Source: Acidobacteriota bacterium
GTDB lineage: Bacteria; Acidobacteriota; Blastocatellia; Pyrinomonadales; Pyrinomonadaceae
DNA length: 61,549 nt
NCBI GenBank assembly: GCA_019242475.1
Contig: JAFAVK010000005.1
Coordinates: 1-61,549 of the forward strand
Reading direction: 5' to 3'
Shown: positions 36,217-45,109 of the stretch, in pieces
Numbering within the stretch: position 1 is the first letter of the stretch
How the letters are laid out: every line of letters begins with the position of its first letter
Translations under genes and position numbers: made by a program
The notes under the pieces: model-generated
Told to the model about the DNA's origin: nothing
Seen by the model: only the letters and a program-made list of their open reading frames with translations
Database searches by the model: none

Positions 36217-37784
36217 GCCGTCTGCTCGGGCGGCCGGCTGGTCATGGCGATCATCACGTAGCGGCGGCTCTCGTTCCCCGAGGTGATGTCGCCGGGGTTG
36301 GGCTTCTGGCGGGACGGGTAGAGGCCCTTCGACTCAAGGAATTTAATCAGGGTCTCCTTGTTGAACTTGAGGATGTTTTGGAGCAGCAGGGGCGACCCTT
36401 TCGGAATCGTCAGCTTCTTGCCGCCCCAGTCCATCGACAAGTCCCACTCCGTGATGTAATAGAACTCGTAAACCTTCCCCGTCACCTGCGCGCCCTCGAA
36501 GACCTCAGTCCCGGCGCCCTTGTAGTCTCGGCCGATGACCTGCGGCCACCGCTCAGACTTCTTCTCTGACTTCGGCAGGGTGAACTCAGGCTGCCTCGCG
36601 TCGTCGGGCGCGCCGCTCTGCAATATCGACTGCGTCAAAAACTTCGGCGTCGCGAGCAGAAGGTCTTCCAGCTCGTCATAATTTTCCGGCTTGGACTGCT
36701 CCGGCTGGTGGATGGAGACCCCGAACAGGAACGCCAGGTCGTAACCCTTCATCCCCTTCATCACCGGCTCGAAGTACGACCACTCCTTGGCCTTCTCCGA
36801 GTTGCCCACGACGTTGCCCAGAATCGAGATGAGGGTTCCCGTGTCGGGCAGAAAGCCCTCCCCCGGCTCGGCCGAGTAACCGGCCTTCGCGAACTCGGCC
36901 CGCAGGCGCTGAATGATCTCGGAGAAGTCTTTCAGGAAGTCACCGCAGGCGACGCCGCAGACCAGTCTACCCTCTTCAATCTCGGCCTTGAACTTCTGTT
37001 CGAGCCGCTGGATGTGGTCTTGCAGGAAGTAGGCGTTGGTGTCGATGGCGCAGTAATGGATTCTGCCGAAGCCGTACCCCTCTCCGTCCGCCTCGCGCTT
37101 TTTATCAAGCAGCCTCTCGATGATCTCGATCTCGCCAATGCCTTGGCCGATGCCCAGACCGACGACGGATATCTCTTGGCCGCGGTACTTCGAGAACCAC
37201 TCGCCGAGCAGGCGCTCACACTCCTCGCCCTCATACTCGCGGCGCTTCCTGGCCTCGCCTTGGACGTAGAGAACCCACTCGCTGGCGGACGTGATCGGCA
37301 AGTATATGCCGTAGAAAGGCATCATCCGGTTGATGACCAGTTTTTCCGCCACGTACTCGTACTTGGTCGTGGCCGTCAACTCGGGGTCTTCGAGTATCTT
37401 CACGATCTCGCCGGTTTTCGGGCCCGTCGCGCCGTTACTTCTGGCGCCCGCGCGGTCGCGGCTTTTCAGGCGATAGATCGAAGACCTGCCGGTTTTTCTG
37501 GTCTCGATGTCGTAGAGGTCGTGCGTCTTGAGGGCGTTGACTATCTGACTCATGCCGTTCCTGAAGGCGACGAGATCGTCCTTCGTGACCTCCCCCTCTA
37601 TCATCTCGCGGCGCGTCAACTCGTCGGTGATGTCCTGATAGGAGGTCATCTCCCCGCTCCTCTCCAACAGGGTTAGATAGATGAGGGTCTTAACTGAGGT
37701 CGGGTCTTGGGCTATCGGGCCGAAACTGTCTCTCCACTCGGTTATCCACTCGGCCGTCTTCGCCTGATTAATCTCAAAACTCAT
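36213..37784 (-). CDS. Winged-helix plus EgtD-like SAM methyltransferase
   Basis: The 523-residue protein has an N-terminal segment (about 25-110) like a winged helix-turn-helix domain ('TSYQDITDELTRREM', 'MSQIVNALKTHDLYDIETRK'). It is followed by a methyltransferase region (about 190-470). The Rossmann signature is 'EISVVGLGIGQGIGEIEIIE' and the second strand reads 'HYCAIDTNAYFLQDHI'. Then comes 'GTLISILGNVVGNSE', comparable to the 'LGSSIGN' motif of the histidine-specific (EgtD-type) methyltransferases. It ends 'YVMIAMTSRP', like the terminal strand of that family. The glycine-rich SAM loop is less canonical (G-L-G-I-G-Q-G). The substrate is unknown; ergothioneine biosynthesis is not supported because no EgtB-like partner is present. 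Confidence 0.7.
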   Translation of the reverse strand: MSFEINQAKTAEWITEWRDSFGPIAQDPTSVKTLIYLTLLERSGEMTSYQDITDELTRREMIEGEVTKDDLVAFRNGMSQIVNALKTHDLYDIETRKTGRSSIYRLKSRDRAGARSNGATGPKTGEIVKILEDPELTATTKYEYVAEKLVINRMMPFYGIYLPITSASEWVLYVQGEARKRREYEGEECERLLGEWFSKYRGQEISVVGLGIGQGIGEIEIIERLLDKKREADGEGYGFGRIHYCAIDTNAYFLQDHIQRLEQKFKAEIEEGRLVCGVACGDFLKDFSEIIQRLRAEFAKAGYSAEPGEGFLPDTGTLISILGNVVGNSEKAKEWSYFEPVMKGMKGYDLAFLFGVSIHQPEQSKPENYDELEDLLLATPKFLTQSILQSGAPDDARQPEFTLPKSEKKSERWPQVIGRDYKGAGTEVFEGAQVTGKVYEFYYITEWDLSMDWGGKKLTIPKGSPLLLQNILKFNKETLIKFLESKGLYPSRQKPNPGDITSGNESRRYVMIAMTSRPPEQTA

Positions 37785-38267
37785 CGCTGCCTCCTCAAAA
37801 TAAGACGAGAATCGTTGGGGAGCATACTAACGCAATTAAATACATTAAGCGACATTGAATGCAATTGCAAATTAAATGCTTTATTTAATATGTTCCTAGT
37901 ACTTAAAGAGGAGAGATTAAAAGAAAGTACTTGACGTATTGAAAATATTGAATTATATTCCCCGCGTCACATTGAACCGGTCGTCAGACCAACCCACAGA
38001 TCAAGGGGCCGACGCAGGAGCCGCCCTTAAGCTTTCCGGACGACACCTCGTCAACAGTCGCATACCTCGCACGTAAACGCGCACATGCCCGCGGGTCACG
38101 GCGCAAGACTCCACCGCGCACGCGCCCGCGACAGCGGAAGCCTGTCTTTCTTCAAGGCCGCCAGAGCCCGGAGACTCCGCGGCGTCGCAGTTCTTTCGTG
38201 GCCGCCCCGTACGCAAGGCGGAGCGGCTGAAACTCGACCTTCCTGCTACAAACAGAGGAGAAAGAAG
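37785..38267. other. AT-rich intergenic region and long leader
   Basis: This 483-bp stretch is sharply AT-richer than its surroundings at 37800-37960. It contains a promoter-like pair at 37931-37959 on the plus strand, followed by a leader of about 300 nt before the M15 peptidase gene. I could not match the leader to a known riboswitch. Confidence 0.5.
37931..37959 (+). promoter_or_regulatory. Sigma-70-like promoter
   Basis: TTGACG at 37931-37936 and TATATT at 37954-37959 are separated by exactly 17 bp. Transcription would start near 37966 and run toward the peptidoglycan hydrolase cluster. Confidence 0.65.
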
Positions 38268-39017
38268 ATGCAGTTCAGAAAGCTTAGCGCATTCGCGGTC
38301 ACTGGTTCCTTCATCCTTTTCACGTTCGGCGCGCAGCCGATCAAGGCCGTCCCCACCTCGGAAGAGCTTCGCAACGGCGACGAGAGCTGGCGGGAGTCGG
38401 ACCCGTCCGACTCGCACGCGGGAGAAGTTGTCGAGACGTCCCAGGCGCCGGCCAAGGCGAAGGCCGCGCCGAAGGCGAGCGCCGGGAATAAGAAGCACAA
38501 CACGTCGCACAAGGAGCCGCGCAATCTGGCTAACAATACCAAGGCCAAAAAGCGCGGGGGCCACAAGTCGCGCCGTGAGCCGTACGCCTCTGTGGCCGCG
38601 CGCCGCCTCTACATCATGAAGCGCAAGTACATCCTGCGCACGCACCGCCCCTTCGTCATCACGAGCTTCGGCCGCGGCCCCGCCCGTCAAGCCCGCGCCA
38701 TCCGGCGAAACTTGCAGGCTTACGGCACGCGCTACGTGCTCCGGCAGTACCGCGGCAGCATGCTGATTCGCGAGATTCTGCTGGCTTACAAGGCCAACTC
38801 TCGCAACTCGCGGCAGGCCGAGAAGCAGATGGCGGCCGTGATTCGCAACCAGATCGCGCGCGGCCAGTACGTGAGCCAGCACCTCCGCGGTCAGGCGGTT
38901 GACGTCCGTTCGCACGGCCGCGGCGCGGCGCGCCTGTCGGTGCTCCGCCAGGTCGCACACGAGGTCGGCGCCCAGGTGTCGGTCGAGCGCGATCACTATC
39001 ACGTGAATCTGGTCTAA
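38268..39017 (+). CDS. Exported M15-family (D-Ala-D-Ala carboxypeptidase-like) peptidase
   Basis: The start is the ATG at 38268, after AGAGGAG; an upstream frame is spurious. The 249-residue protein has a signal peptide ('LSAFAVTGSFILFTFGAQP') and a basic Lys/Ala-rich linker (about 55-105). The catalytic part has 'SQHLRGQAVDVR', which is the S-x-H-x-x-G-x-A-x-D zinc motif (H205, D212), and 'ERDHYH' (E240, H243, H245). These are the metal and catalytic residues of the M15 peptidases that trim peptidoglycan stems. It would act in the periplasm. The lysozyme-like gene, the kinase gene and a second M15 gene follow on the same strand. Confidence 0.82.
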   Translation: MQFRKLSAFAVTGSFILFTFGAQPIKAVPTSEELRNGDESWRESDPSDSHAGEVVETSQAPAKAKAAPKASAGNKKHNTSHKEPRNLANNTKAKKRGGHKSRREPYASVAARRLYIMKRKYILRTHRPFVITSFGRGPARQARAIRRNLQAYGTRYVLRQYRGSMLIREILLAYKANSRNSRQAEKQMAAVIRNQIARGQYVSQHLRGQAVDVRSHGRGAARLSVLRQVAHEVGAQVSVERDHYHVNLV

Positions 39018-39052
39018 GACCTGCCGACGCTTAGAAGGAGGCTTCATGAGTC

Positions 39053-39976
39053 ATGGAAAACGAGACTCTTCCTAGCAACCTCTTGCAGCCGACCACGGTC
39101 GGCACGGCCCCTTCGGCAGCCGACGCCAACTCAAGCACGGGCCGCGAGCCCGTGCTTGGGGGCGCGGGCCGGCGCGGCAGGACGAGGGCCTTGACGGCCA
39201 CGTGCGTCTTCCTTCTCGTAGGCATCTGCGGCGCGCGCGGCGCGCTCGCGAAGCCGGGTGACAAGGTCGAAAGACTGAGGGCCGCCTACGCGCTCGACGA
39301 GAGCGTCGAGGAGTCCGACGGCGAACTCATGCGGCGCAAGCTCTACAGGCTCCTTTCGAGGGACGACGTGAGGCTCTTTCTGAAGGTCATACAGACCGCG
39401 GAGGCGGGCGAACCCGACCTGATGGTCGGCGGGTGCCGCGCGCCCAACCTGAAGAAGCACCCGGCCCTCTCGCTGCCGTACTCGTGCCGCTACCCCGTCA
39501 AGGGTTTGGGCCGGTCTTCGGCGTCGGGGAACTATCAGTTAACACTTCAGAATTGGCAGAAGATCGCCCCCTTCCTCGGGCTACGCGACTTCTCCGAAAC
39601 GAATCAGGCCCTCGCGACCCTTGAGCTTATTCGCCGCGGCGGCGGGGCGGCGGAGGCTTACACCGAGAAGGGCTTTGCGATGAAGCGGAGGATTCAGGGC
39701 GGCTTCCTGAAGCTGCTCTCTGGCGACATCGACTCCGCCCTCTGCATGAGCACGCAGGACTGGGCTTCGTCGTCCTGCTCGACGCTGCCGGCCCCCAGTA
39801 GGGTCGTCTACGCAAGCCTCGCGGCCGACATTCGCAAGCGCGAGGCGCCGCGCACGCGCGCGCGTCGCGTCGAGACCGAAGCGCGCGTGCAGCACGAGAG
39901 GGTCGGGACTGAGGGCGCGGGCGGGCGGGTCAAGTCTACGCTCAAGTCGTCGGGGCGCGGCCGCTGCAAACAATAG
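39053..39976 (+). CDS. GH104-like lysozyme (lambda endolysin type)
   Basis: The 307-residue protein has a long polar head, then a signal-like hydrophobic segment (about 46-66, 'ALTATCVFLLVGICGARGA'). The domain that follows (about 105-235) resembles phage lambda R lysozyme: 'LKVIQTAEAGEPD' holds the catalytic Glu (E117), 'SASGNYQLTLQNWQKIAPFL' matches the 'AGRYQLL...W' motif, and 'GLRDFSETNQALATLELI' and 'DIDSALCMSTQDWASS' match later conserved blocks. A basic tail follows. It would cleave or transglycosylate peptidoglycan in the periplasm. It lies 35 bp after the M15 peptidase and ends 12 bp before the kinase, so the three probably form one operon. Confidence 0.82.
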   Translation: MENETLPSNLLQPTTVGTAPSAADANSSTGREPVLGGAGRRGRTRALTATCVFLLVGICGARGALAKPGDKVERLRAAYALDESVEESDGELMRRKLYRLLSRDDVRLFLKVIQTAEAGEPDLMVGGCRAPNLKKHPALSLPYSCRYPVKGLGRSSASGNYQLTLQNWQKIAPFLGLRDFSETNQALATLELIRRGGGAAEAYTEKGFAMKRRIQGGFLKLLSGDIDSALCMSTQDWASSSCSTLPAPSRVVYASLAADIRKREAPRTRARRVETEARVQHERVGTEGAGGRVKSTLKSSGRGRCKQ

Positions 39977-39988
39977 GAGGTTCTCCCC

Positions 39989-42010
39989 ATGTCAACGGAA
40001 GGGCAAATTCTGAAGGGTCGGTACGAGATCAAGCGCCTGCTGAAGCAAGGCGGGATGGGCGCAGTCTTCGAGGGCTTCGACACGCTTCTTAACGCGCGGG
40101 TGGCGATCAAGGAGAACCGCGTCGATGACCCGGCCATGCGCGCGGCCTTCGAGCGCGAGGCGCAGCTCCTCGCCAACTTGCAGCACGCCTCGCTCCCCGG
40201 CTGCATCGACCTGCTGTCGGAGGGCGGGACGCAGCACCTCGTCATGGAGTACGTCGGTGGCGCAGACCTCGCGGCCCTCATGGTCGAGCAGCGGACTTGG
40301 CTCTCTAACGAGTCGGTCGCGGACTTGGCCTGGCAGATGCTTGATGTGCTCGAATACATCCACGGCCAGTCGGTGCTGCACCGCGACATCAAGCCGGCGA
40401 ACATCAAGTGGCAGGACGGGCGCGCGTACCTCCTCGACTTCGGCCTCGCCTACGGGCTGGCCGCTGACGACATGGACACGGTTGACGCGGCCCGCTTCAA
40501 CTGGAAGTACCGCTCGAAGAAGTACTCGCCGCCCGAGCAGTGCCTGCGCCGGCGCACGACGCCCGCGAGCGACCTCTACGCGCTGGCCGCGACGCTCTAC
40601 TATCTCTTGACGAACGTGGAGGCGGCGGACGCCGAGGCGAGGCTCGAGAGCGTTTCGCGCGGCGGCGCCGACCCGCTTGAGGACGTGAGGGTTTATAACC
40701 CCTCGGCCGACGAGACAATGAGTCACGCCGTCATGTGCGCCCTCTCGCTCAGCGCGAACAGGCGCCCGCAGAGCGCCGCCGAGATGCGCGACATGATCTT
40801 CCCCGAGGCGGACGAGCCCGCGCCCGGCGGCTTGCGTAGGCTCGTCGCTAAGGGACTCTTCGCCGCGGCCTTCGCGTCCGTCTTGCTCGCGTGCCTCGCC
40901 TTCGTCGGCCCGAAGATTTACGACACCGGCCGCTACGTGCCGCCCCCGACGCCCGTCGCCACGGCGACGCCGACGCCTTCCCCAACTCCTACGCCGGCGC
41001 CCGCGCAAGAGGCGGCGCAGTTCGTGGGCGAGGCCGAACTAGCGCGGTACGGCGGCGACAACCAAGAGGCTTGGGCCAAGTGCGAGCAGGCGTTAGAACT
41101 CGACGAGAACAACCCCTACATCTACTTCCTCCTGGGCGACATCCTCTGGGAGTCGATAACCGACAACGGCGAGTCTGCGCGCAAGGCGGAGGTCGAGAAG
41201 TACGCCGACACCATCCTCGGCCTCGTGCGGTCGCCGCGCTCCGCGCGTGAGTACGTCGCGCGCGCGTGGGCCTACCGCGCGAAGGCGAGCCTCGACCGCG
41301 CGCACCCCGAGCGGGCGCAGGCGCGCCTCGACCGCGCCATCGCCGACGCGACCGAGGCTATAAACAAGTACGACCCGAACTCCGTCGCGGCGCGCATGCT
41401 CCGCGCCTCGGCAGCCTCCTTGAAGGCCGTGCGCGCGAAGGCCGGTTCGCAGTTCGACGAGGAGACAGCGCTCAGGATTTTGGACGACTCCGAGCAAGCG
41501 GTCAGGCTCGCACCCGAGTTCGCGCAGGCGCACGACGCCCTCGCCGCGATCCATCTGGCGCTCGCGCTCCGCGCCCAAGGGGCGGCGCGCGACGAACACC
41601 TGCAACTCGCACGCGGCGGCTTCGAGCAGGCGCTTGAGCTGATACCGCGCCCGCAGTTCCACAGGGATCTCGGCGACGTCTACAAAGAGATGGGCGACTA
41701 CGACAAGGCCGGCGAAAGCTACCGCGCGGCGCTCAACCAGGATGAGAACTACTACCAGGCGTACGTCGCGCTCGGCGACCTCTTCTTGAAGCAGCGGCGC
41801 TGGGAAGAGGCGGCGGCGAACTACCTTGAGGCGAACCGCCGCAACGGTGACTCCGACGAGTTGAAGGGGTACGTGTTCAGGCGGCTCGGCACCGTCTACA
41901 ACATGCTCGGGCAGTTCGAAAGCGCGGAGAAGAACGAGCTGGCGCTGAAGGAACTGGAGCGCGCCACCTCCGCCCGCGGCGCAGTAAATAAGCAAACGGC
42001 CTCCAGGTAA
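39989..42010 (+). CDS. Ser/Thr protein kinase with TPR sensor domain
   Basis: AGGAGG precedes the ATG by about 8 nt. The 673-residue protein opens with a kinase domain (about 10-275): Gly loop 'KQGGMGAVFEG', K41 in 'VAIKEN', 'HRDIKPAN' (H131-D133) and the DFG aspartate D150. The activation loop ends 'KYSPPEQ'. One membrane helix (about 287-308, 'GLFAAAFASVLLACLAFVGP') is followed by a Thr-Pro linker. The C-terminal half has TPR-like repeats ('EAWAKCEQALELDENNPYIY', 'LGDVYKEMGDYDKAGESYRA', 'VALGDLFLKQRRWEEAAANY'), probably outside the cell. This is the plan of a PknB-type receptor kinase. Placed among three peptidoglycan hydrolase genes, it may sense the cell wall and regulate those enzymes (inference). 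Confidence 0.93.
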   Translation: MSTEGQILKGRYEIKRLLKQGGMGAVFEGFDTLLNARVAIKENRVDDPAMRAAFEREAQLLANLQHASLPGCIDLLSEGGTQHLVMEYVGGADLAALMVEQRTWLSNESVADLAWQMLDVLEYIHGQSVLHRDIKPANIKWQDGRAYLLDFGLAYGLAADDMDTVDAARFNWKYRSKKYSPPEQCLRRRTTPASDLYALAATLYYLLTNVEAADAEARLESVSRGGADPLEDVRVYNPSADETMSHAVMCALSLSANRRPQSAAEMRDMIFPEADEPAPGGLRRLVAKGLFAAAFASVLLACLAFVGPKIYDTGRYVPPPTPVATATPTPSPTPTPAPAQEAAQFVGEAELARYGGDNQEAWAKCEQALELDENNPYIYFLLGDILWESITDNGESARKAEVEKYADTILGLVRSPRSAREYVARAWAYRAKASLDRAHPERAQARLDRAIADATEAINKYDPNSVAARMLRASAASLKAVRAKAGSQFDEETALRILDDSEQAVRLAPEFAQAHDALAAIHLALALRAQGAARDEHLQLARGGFEQALELIPRPQFHRDLGDVYKEMGDYDKAGESYRAALNQDENYYQAYVALGDLFLKQRRWEEAAANYLEANRRNGDSDELKGYVFRRLGTVYNMLGQFESAEKNELALKELERATSARGAVNKQTASR

Positions 42011-42093
42011 GGAACGCCAATCGGCCTCGAAGGTCGTGTGGGCGGGCGCGTTGCCGTCACAACACCTTTGGAGAAGCGGGAGGGATACGAATC

Positions 42094-42855
42094 ATGGCGA
42101 GAAGAGCTACGCGTACGGCCGCGGCGTTGATGTTGCTCGCGGTGATGTCGTTGGTGCTATGGGCGGCGCAGGGGTTGGCGGCGCGGGTTAGAGTAAACGC
42201 GGCCCGCGTCGCTAACCCTGTGCGTGACGACGAGGACGACTTCAGGCGCAGGGTTTTGGCGGCGCAGGTGGCTCGCGCTCTGGCGCGTGGGCAGGAGCGC
42301 CGCGGCAATCTGCCCGCGGACAAGTTGGCGCCGGTGGGCGCGGGGCACAAACTGCGCAAAGACGCCGCCGAACGTTTCAGGCTGCTCCTCAAGCAGGCCG
42401 AGTCCGATCTGAGGCGGCAGCAAGAGGCCGGCGACCCCAAGGCACTTAAGGTATCGGACATCGGCGTCTACTCTGCTTACAGGAGCGTCGAGGAGGACGA
42501 GGCGGCTTGGCACAACTCGTTCGGCAAACACTTCAGGGAGACGCGGGAGGCGCGGGCCGCATTAAGGGGCGGCGCGTACGGAGATGAGGCCGTCGAGATG
42601 ATGGTCGGGATCATGCGGAAGTTCAAGGCCGCCCCCGGCTTCAGTTATCACACGAGCGGGACGGCCGTGGACTTCACGACGACCGAGGGCGGCCTCTGCC
42701 TGACGGCGAACTCCAGCCGCAACGTTCGTTGGAGGAAGACGTGGCTCTACAACTGGCTGGTCAACAACGCCGCGAGGTTTGAGTTCAACCCGCTCTCCAC
42801 CGAGGCTTGGCACTGGGAGTATGGGAAGCGCCATGAAAGGCGCGCCGGGATTTAA
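42094..42855 (+). CDS. D-alanyl-D-alanine carboxypeptidase, VanY/M15B-like
   Basis: The 253-residue protein has a signal peptide ('ALMLLAVMSLVLWAAQGLA'). The domain carries 'VYSAYRSVEED', 'GFSYHTSGTAVDFTT' with H186 and D193, and 'TEAWHWEYG' with E237 and H240, which form the zinc site and catalytic Glu of M15B peptidases. A late segment 'WLYNWLVNNAARFEF' matches the family's 'YxWLxxNAxxFGF'. It trims the terminal D-Ala of peptidoglycan stems in the periplasm. It follows the kinase by 83 bp and completes an envelope cluster with the other M15 protein and the lysozyme. Confidence 0.9.
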   Translation: MARRATRTAAALMLLAVMSLVLWAAQGLAARVRVNAARVANPVRDDEDDFRRRVLAAQVARALARGQERRGNLPADKLAPVGAGHKLRKDAAERFRLLLKQAESDLRRQQEAGDPKALKVSDIGVYSAYRSVEEDEAAWHNSFGKHFRETREARAALRGGAYGDEAVEMMVGIMRKFKAAPGFSYHTSGTAVDFTTTEGGLCLTANSSRNVRWRKTWLYNWLVNNAARFEFNPLSTEAWHWEYGKRHERRAGI

Positions 42856-42990
42856 ATAGCTGGGAGTACGGCCCCGACCTTTTTTAGCAGGCGCACTGTG
42901 GAGGTCCGCCCCGCGCGCGTGGCGAGACTGAGCGCCGTATCGTTACCGACAGCATTTCTCGCGTTGACGTTAGACTCGAACGCGCTGGCC
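42856..42990 (-). pseudogene. Ankyrin repeat fragment
   Basis: On the minus strand the sequence reads 'VNARNAVGNDTALSLATRAG' and 'RTSTVRLLKKVGAVL', a single well-formed ankyrin repeat that stops at once. No other repeat is seen upstream, and the frame before it ('ERLVNSTGQSNQ') looks unrelated. I take this as the last piece of a lost ankyrin-repeat gene rather than a working gene. Confidence 0.45.
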
Positions 42991-43225
42991 GTTTTTGGCA
43001 CCGTTACAAGGAGGATGCTAATCCATCTCTGATTAGATTGACCGGTTGAATTGACCAATCGCTCAAGTTGTTCAAGGAGGGACAGCCACAATTATTAGCA
43101 TCGGATAGTGTGACCCGTGTCAGCGCGTCATCGTCTCGCTGCTTGCGGGGTGCGGGACGACGCGAGAAACTATGGCGACGCCCTCCGGCGAGGTCGGCGG
43201 GTATAAACGGGCACTGAGGTTAATC

Positions 43226-44248
43226 ATGGCAGCAGGTGATCGTCCGGCATATTTAGCCCTGTACGAATCGGGGGAGCTTGAGGAGAGGGTGCGGGCCCTT
43301 GAGCGGCTGCTGGTGAGCTGCACGGTCTGCCCGCTCGACTGCGGCAATAATAGAATAGAGAATCAACTCGCCCGCTGCTTCTCGGGCCGGCTGCCCGTCG
43401 TCAGCTCCTACACGCCACACTTCGGCGAGGAGCCGGCGCTGTCGGGGGCGAAGGGCGCGGGGAATATATTCTTCGGCAACTGCAACCTGCGCTGCGTCTA
43501 CTGCCAGAACTACCAGATTTCGCAGGCGCACAAGGAGCAGCTTAAGAACGAGGTCACGCACGAGCGGCTGGCCGAGATGATGCTTGAGCTGCAAGGCAGG
43601 GGGTGCCACAACATCAACTTCGTCAGCCCGACGCACTTCGCCCCGCAGTTGGCGCGCGCCGTCCTCATCGCGGCCGGGCGGGGTTTGCACCTGCCCGTCG
43701 TCTACAACACGAACGCGTACGACTCGGTCGAGGTGCTGCGTCTGCTCGAAGGCGTCGTCGGCGTCTACCTGCCCGACCTGAAGTACGCAGACTCTTCCGA
43801 GGGCTACACCTTCTCGAAAGTCCCACACTACGCGGAGCGGGCGCGGGCGGCGCTCAAGGAGATGTACCGGCAGACGGGCGACGAGCTGGTCTTCCGTGAG
43901 GACGGGACGCTGGCGCGCGGGCTGGTCGTGCGGCTGCTCGTGCTCCCGAACGACGTGGCCGGCATCCGCGAGTCGCTCGAATGGATCCGCGACGAGCTGA
44001 GCCCGCGCGTCGCCATCTCGCTCATGGCGCAGTACTACGCGACGAACAAGGCCGCGACGGACGAGCGCTACACGCTGCTCTCTCGACGCATCACGGAGTC
44101 GGAGTGGTGGCGCGCCGTCTCCCTGCTCGAACGGTTCGGCATGGAGGAGGGCTGGATGCAGGAGTACGACGGCGCCTCGCACTACTACCGCCCCGACTTC
44201 ACAGACCCCGAGACGCCCTTCAGAGACATCCGCGACTTTCAGACATGA
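43226..44248 (+). CDS. PflX-like radical SAM protein
   Basis: The ATG at 43226 is preferred because GAGG stands 6 nt before it; an in-frame ATG at 43172 would add 18 residues. The 340-residue protein carries C86-x3-C90-x2-C93 ('CNLRCVYC'), the [4Fe-4S] SAM-cleaving motif. It is preceded by 'SCTVCPLDCGNN' and 'ARCFSG', a second Cys set typical of the COG1313 (PflX) group. The fold continues with 'VYNTNAYDSVEVLRLLEGVV' and 'LPDLKYADS'. It would use SAM radical chemistry on an unknown substrate, perhaps activating a glycyl-radical protein. Peroxiredoxin and YggX-like genes follow closely, an oxidative-stress and iron-sulphur context. Confidence 0.87.
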   Translation: MAAGDRPAYLALYESGELEERVRALERLLVSCTVCPLDCGNNRIENQLARCFSGRLPVVSSYTPHFGEEPALSGAKGAGNIFFGNCNLRCVYCQNYQISQAHKEQLKNEVTHERLAEMMLELQGRGCHNINFVSPTHFAPQLARAVLIAAGRGLHLPVVYNTNAYDSVEVLRLLEGVVGVYLPDLKYADSSEGYTFSKVPHYAERARAALKEMYRQTGDELVFREDGTLARGLVVRLLVLPNDVAGIRESLEWIRDELSPRVAISLMAQYYATNKAATDERYTLLSRRITESEWWRAVSLLERFGMEEGWMQEYDGASHYYRPDFTDPETPFRDIRDFQT

Positions 44249-44263
44249 AAGAGGACGTAACCG

Positions 44264-44764
44264 ATGAGCGACGTTGAGACGAAGTTGCGGCCGGAGGTTG
44301 CGATGCCCGGCGCGACCGCGCCCGACTTCACGCTGAAGGACGGCGAGGGCCGGGACTGGAAGTTGAGCGGCCAGCGCGGGCGCGTCGTCGTGCTTTTGTT
44401 CTACCCCGGCGACGAGACGCCGGTCTGCACGAAGCAGCTCTGCTCGGTGCGCGACAACTGGGAGGAGTACCGGCAGACGGGCGCCGAGGTCGTCGGCGTC
44501 TCGACCGACTCGGTCGAGTCGCACCGGAAGTTCGCCGAGCGCTACTCGCTCCCGTTGCGCCTGCTCTCCGATCCCGACCGCCGCGTCGCCTCGCTCTACG
44601 GCGCGAAGTCCTGGCTCCCGGGCCGCGCGGCGCGCTCGGTCGTCGTCATCGACGCCGACGGCATCGTGCGCCACAACAAGGCGCAGGCGCTCTCGCTCTT
44701 CCGCCCGAAGGACGACGAAGTGCTCGCCGCCATCCGCGCCGCGCAAAAGGCATCGGGGGATTGA
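44264..44764 (+). CDS. bcp: Peroxiredoxin, Bcp/AhpC-TSA type
   Basis: The 166-residue thioredoxin-fold protein has 'PDFTLKDGEG' and 'VVLLFYPGDETPVCTKQLCS'. The peroxidatic Cys is C55 and a resolving Cys is at C60, the C-x4-C spacing of atypical two-Cys Bcp enzymes. It reduces hydrogen peroxide and organic hydroperoxides in the cytosol with electrons from thioredoxin. It lies 15 bp after the radical SAM gene and about 50 bp before the YggX-like gene, so the three appear to be co-transcribed. Confidence 0.92.
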   Translation: MSDVETKLRPEVAMPGATAPDFTLKDGEGRDWKLSGQRGRVVVLLFYPGDETPVCTKQLCSVRDNWEEYRQTGAEVVGVSTDSVESHRKFAERYSLPLRLLSDPDRRVASLYGAKSWLPGRAARSVVVIDADGIVRHNKAQALSLFRPKDDEVLAAIRAAQKASGD

Positions 44765-44821
44765 TTCGTGTTATCCTTCGCGCACAACTTCTACACGGGA
44801 ATTTTGTAAGGAGAAATGTCG

Positions 44822-45109
44822 ATGGCGGAACAGGTCAAGTGCGCGCGGTGCGGCGAGAAGCGCGAGGGGTTGGGCTACGCGCCCTTCCCGAACGAGCTGG
44901 GGCAGCGCATCGGCTCGGAGATTTGCGGGGTCTGCTGGAAGGAGTGGCTCCAGCGCCAGAACATGATCATCAACCACTACGGCCTCGACCTCATGAACGA
45001 GGACGCGCAAGGGTTCCTCTTCGACAACATGAAGAGCTTCTTCTACGGCGGCGGCGAACTCCCCAACGCGCAGATCGACACCTCGAAGGAGGGGACGATC
45101 AAATGGTGA
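44822..45109 (+). CDS. YggX-like Fe(2+)-trafficking protein with zinc ribbon
   Basis: AAGGAG at 44808 lies 8 nt before the ATG at 44822, so I prefer it to the ATG at 44816. The 95-residue protein matches YggX over 'APFPNELGQRIGSEICGVCW', 'EWLQRQNMIINHYGLDLMNE' and 'FLFDNMKSFFYGG', the iron-traffic and oxidative-damage protection fold. It also has CxxC near the N-terminus ('KCARCGEK') and a second CxxC inside the domain ('CGVC'), so it can bind zinc or another metal. These Cys are absent from the classical enteric protein. The neighbours (Bcp, radical SAM) fit protection of iron-sulphur enzymes. Confidence 0.8.
   Translation: MAEQVKCARCGEKREGLGYAPFPNELGQRIGSEICGVCWKEWLQRQNMIINHYGLDLMNEDAQGFLFDNMKSFFYGGGELPNAQIDTSKEGTIKW

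Noticed and set aside
37966..38267. Possible c-di-AMP (ydaO) riboswitch in the leader of the M15/lysozyme genes
   Set aside because: The conserved GGGGGACCC and CGAAUCCG-type blocks are not found; only the gene context suggested it.
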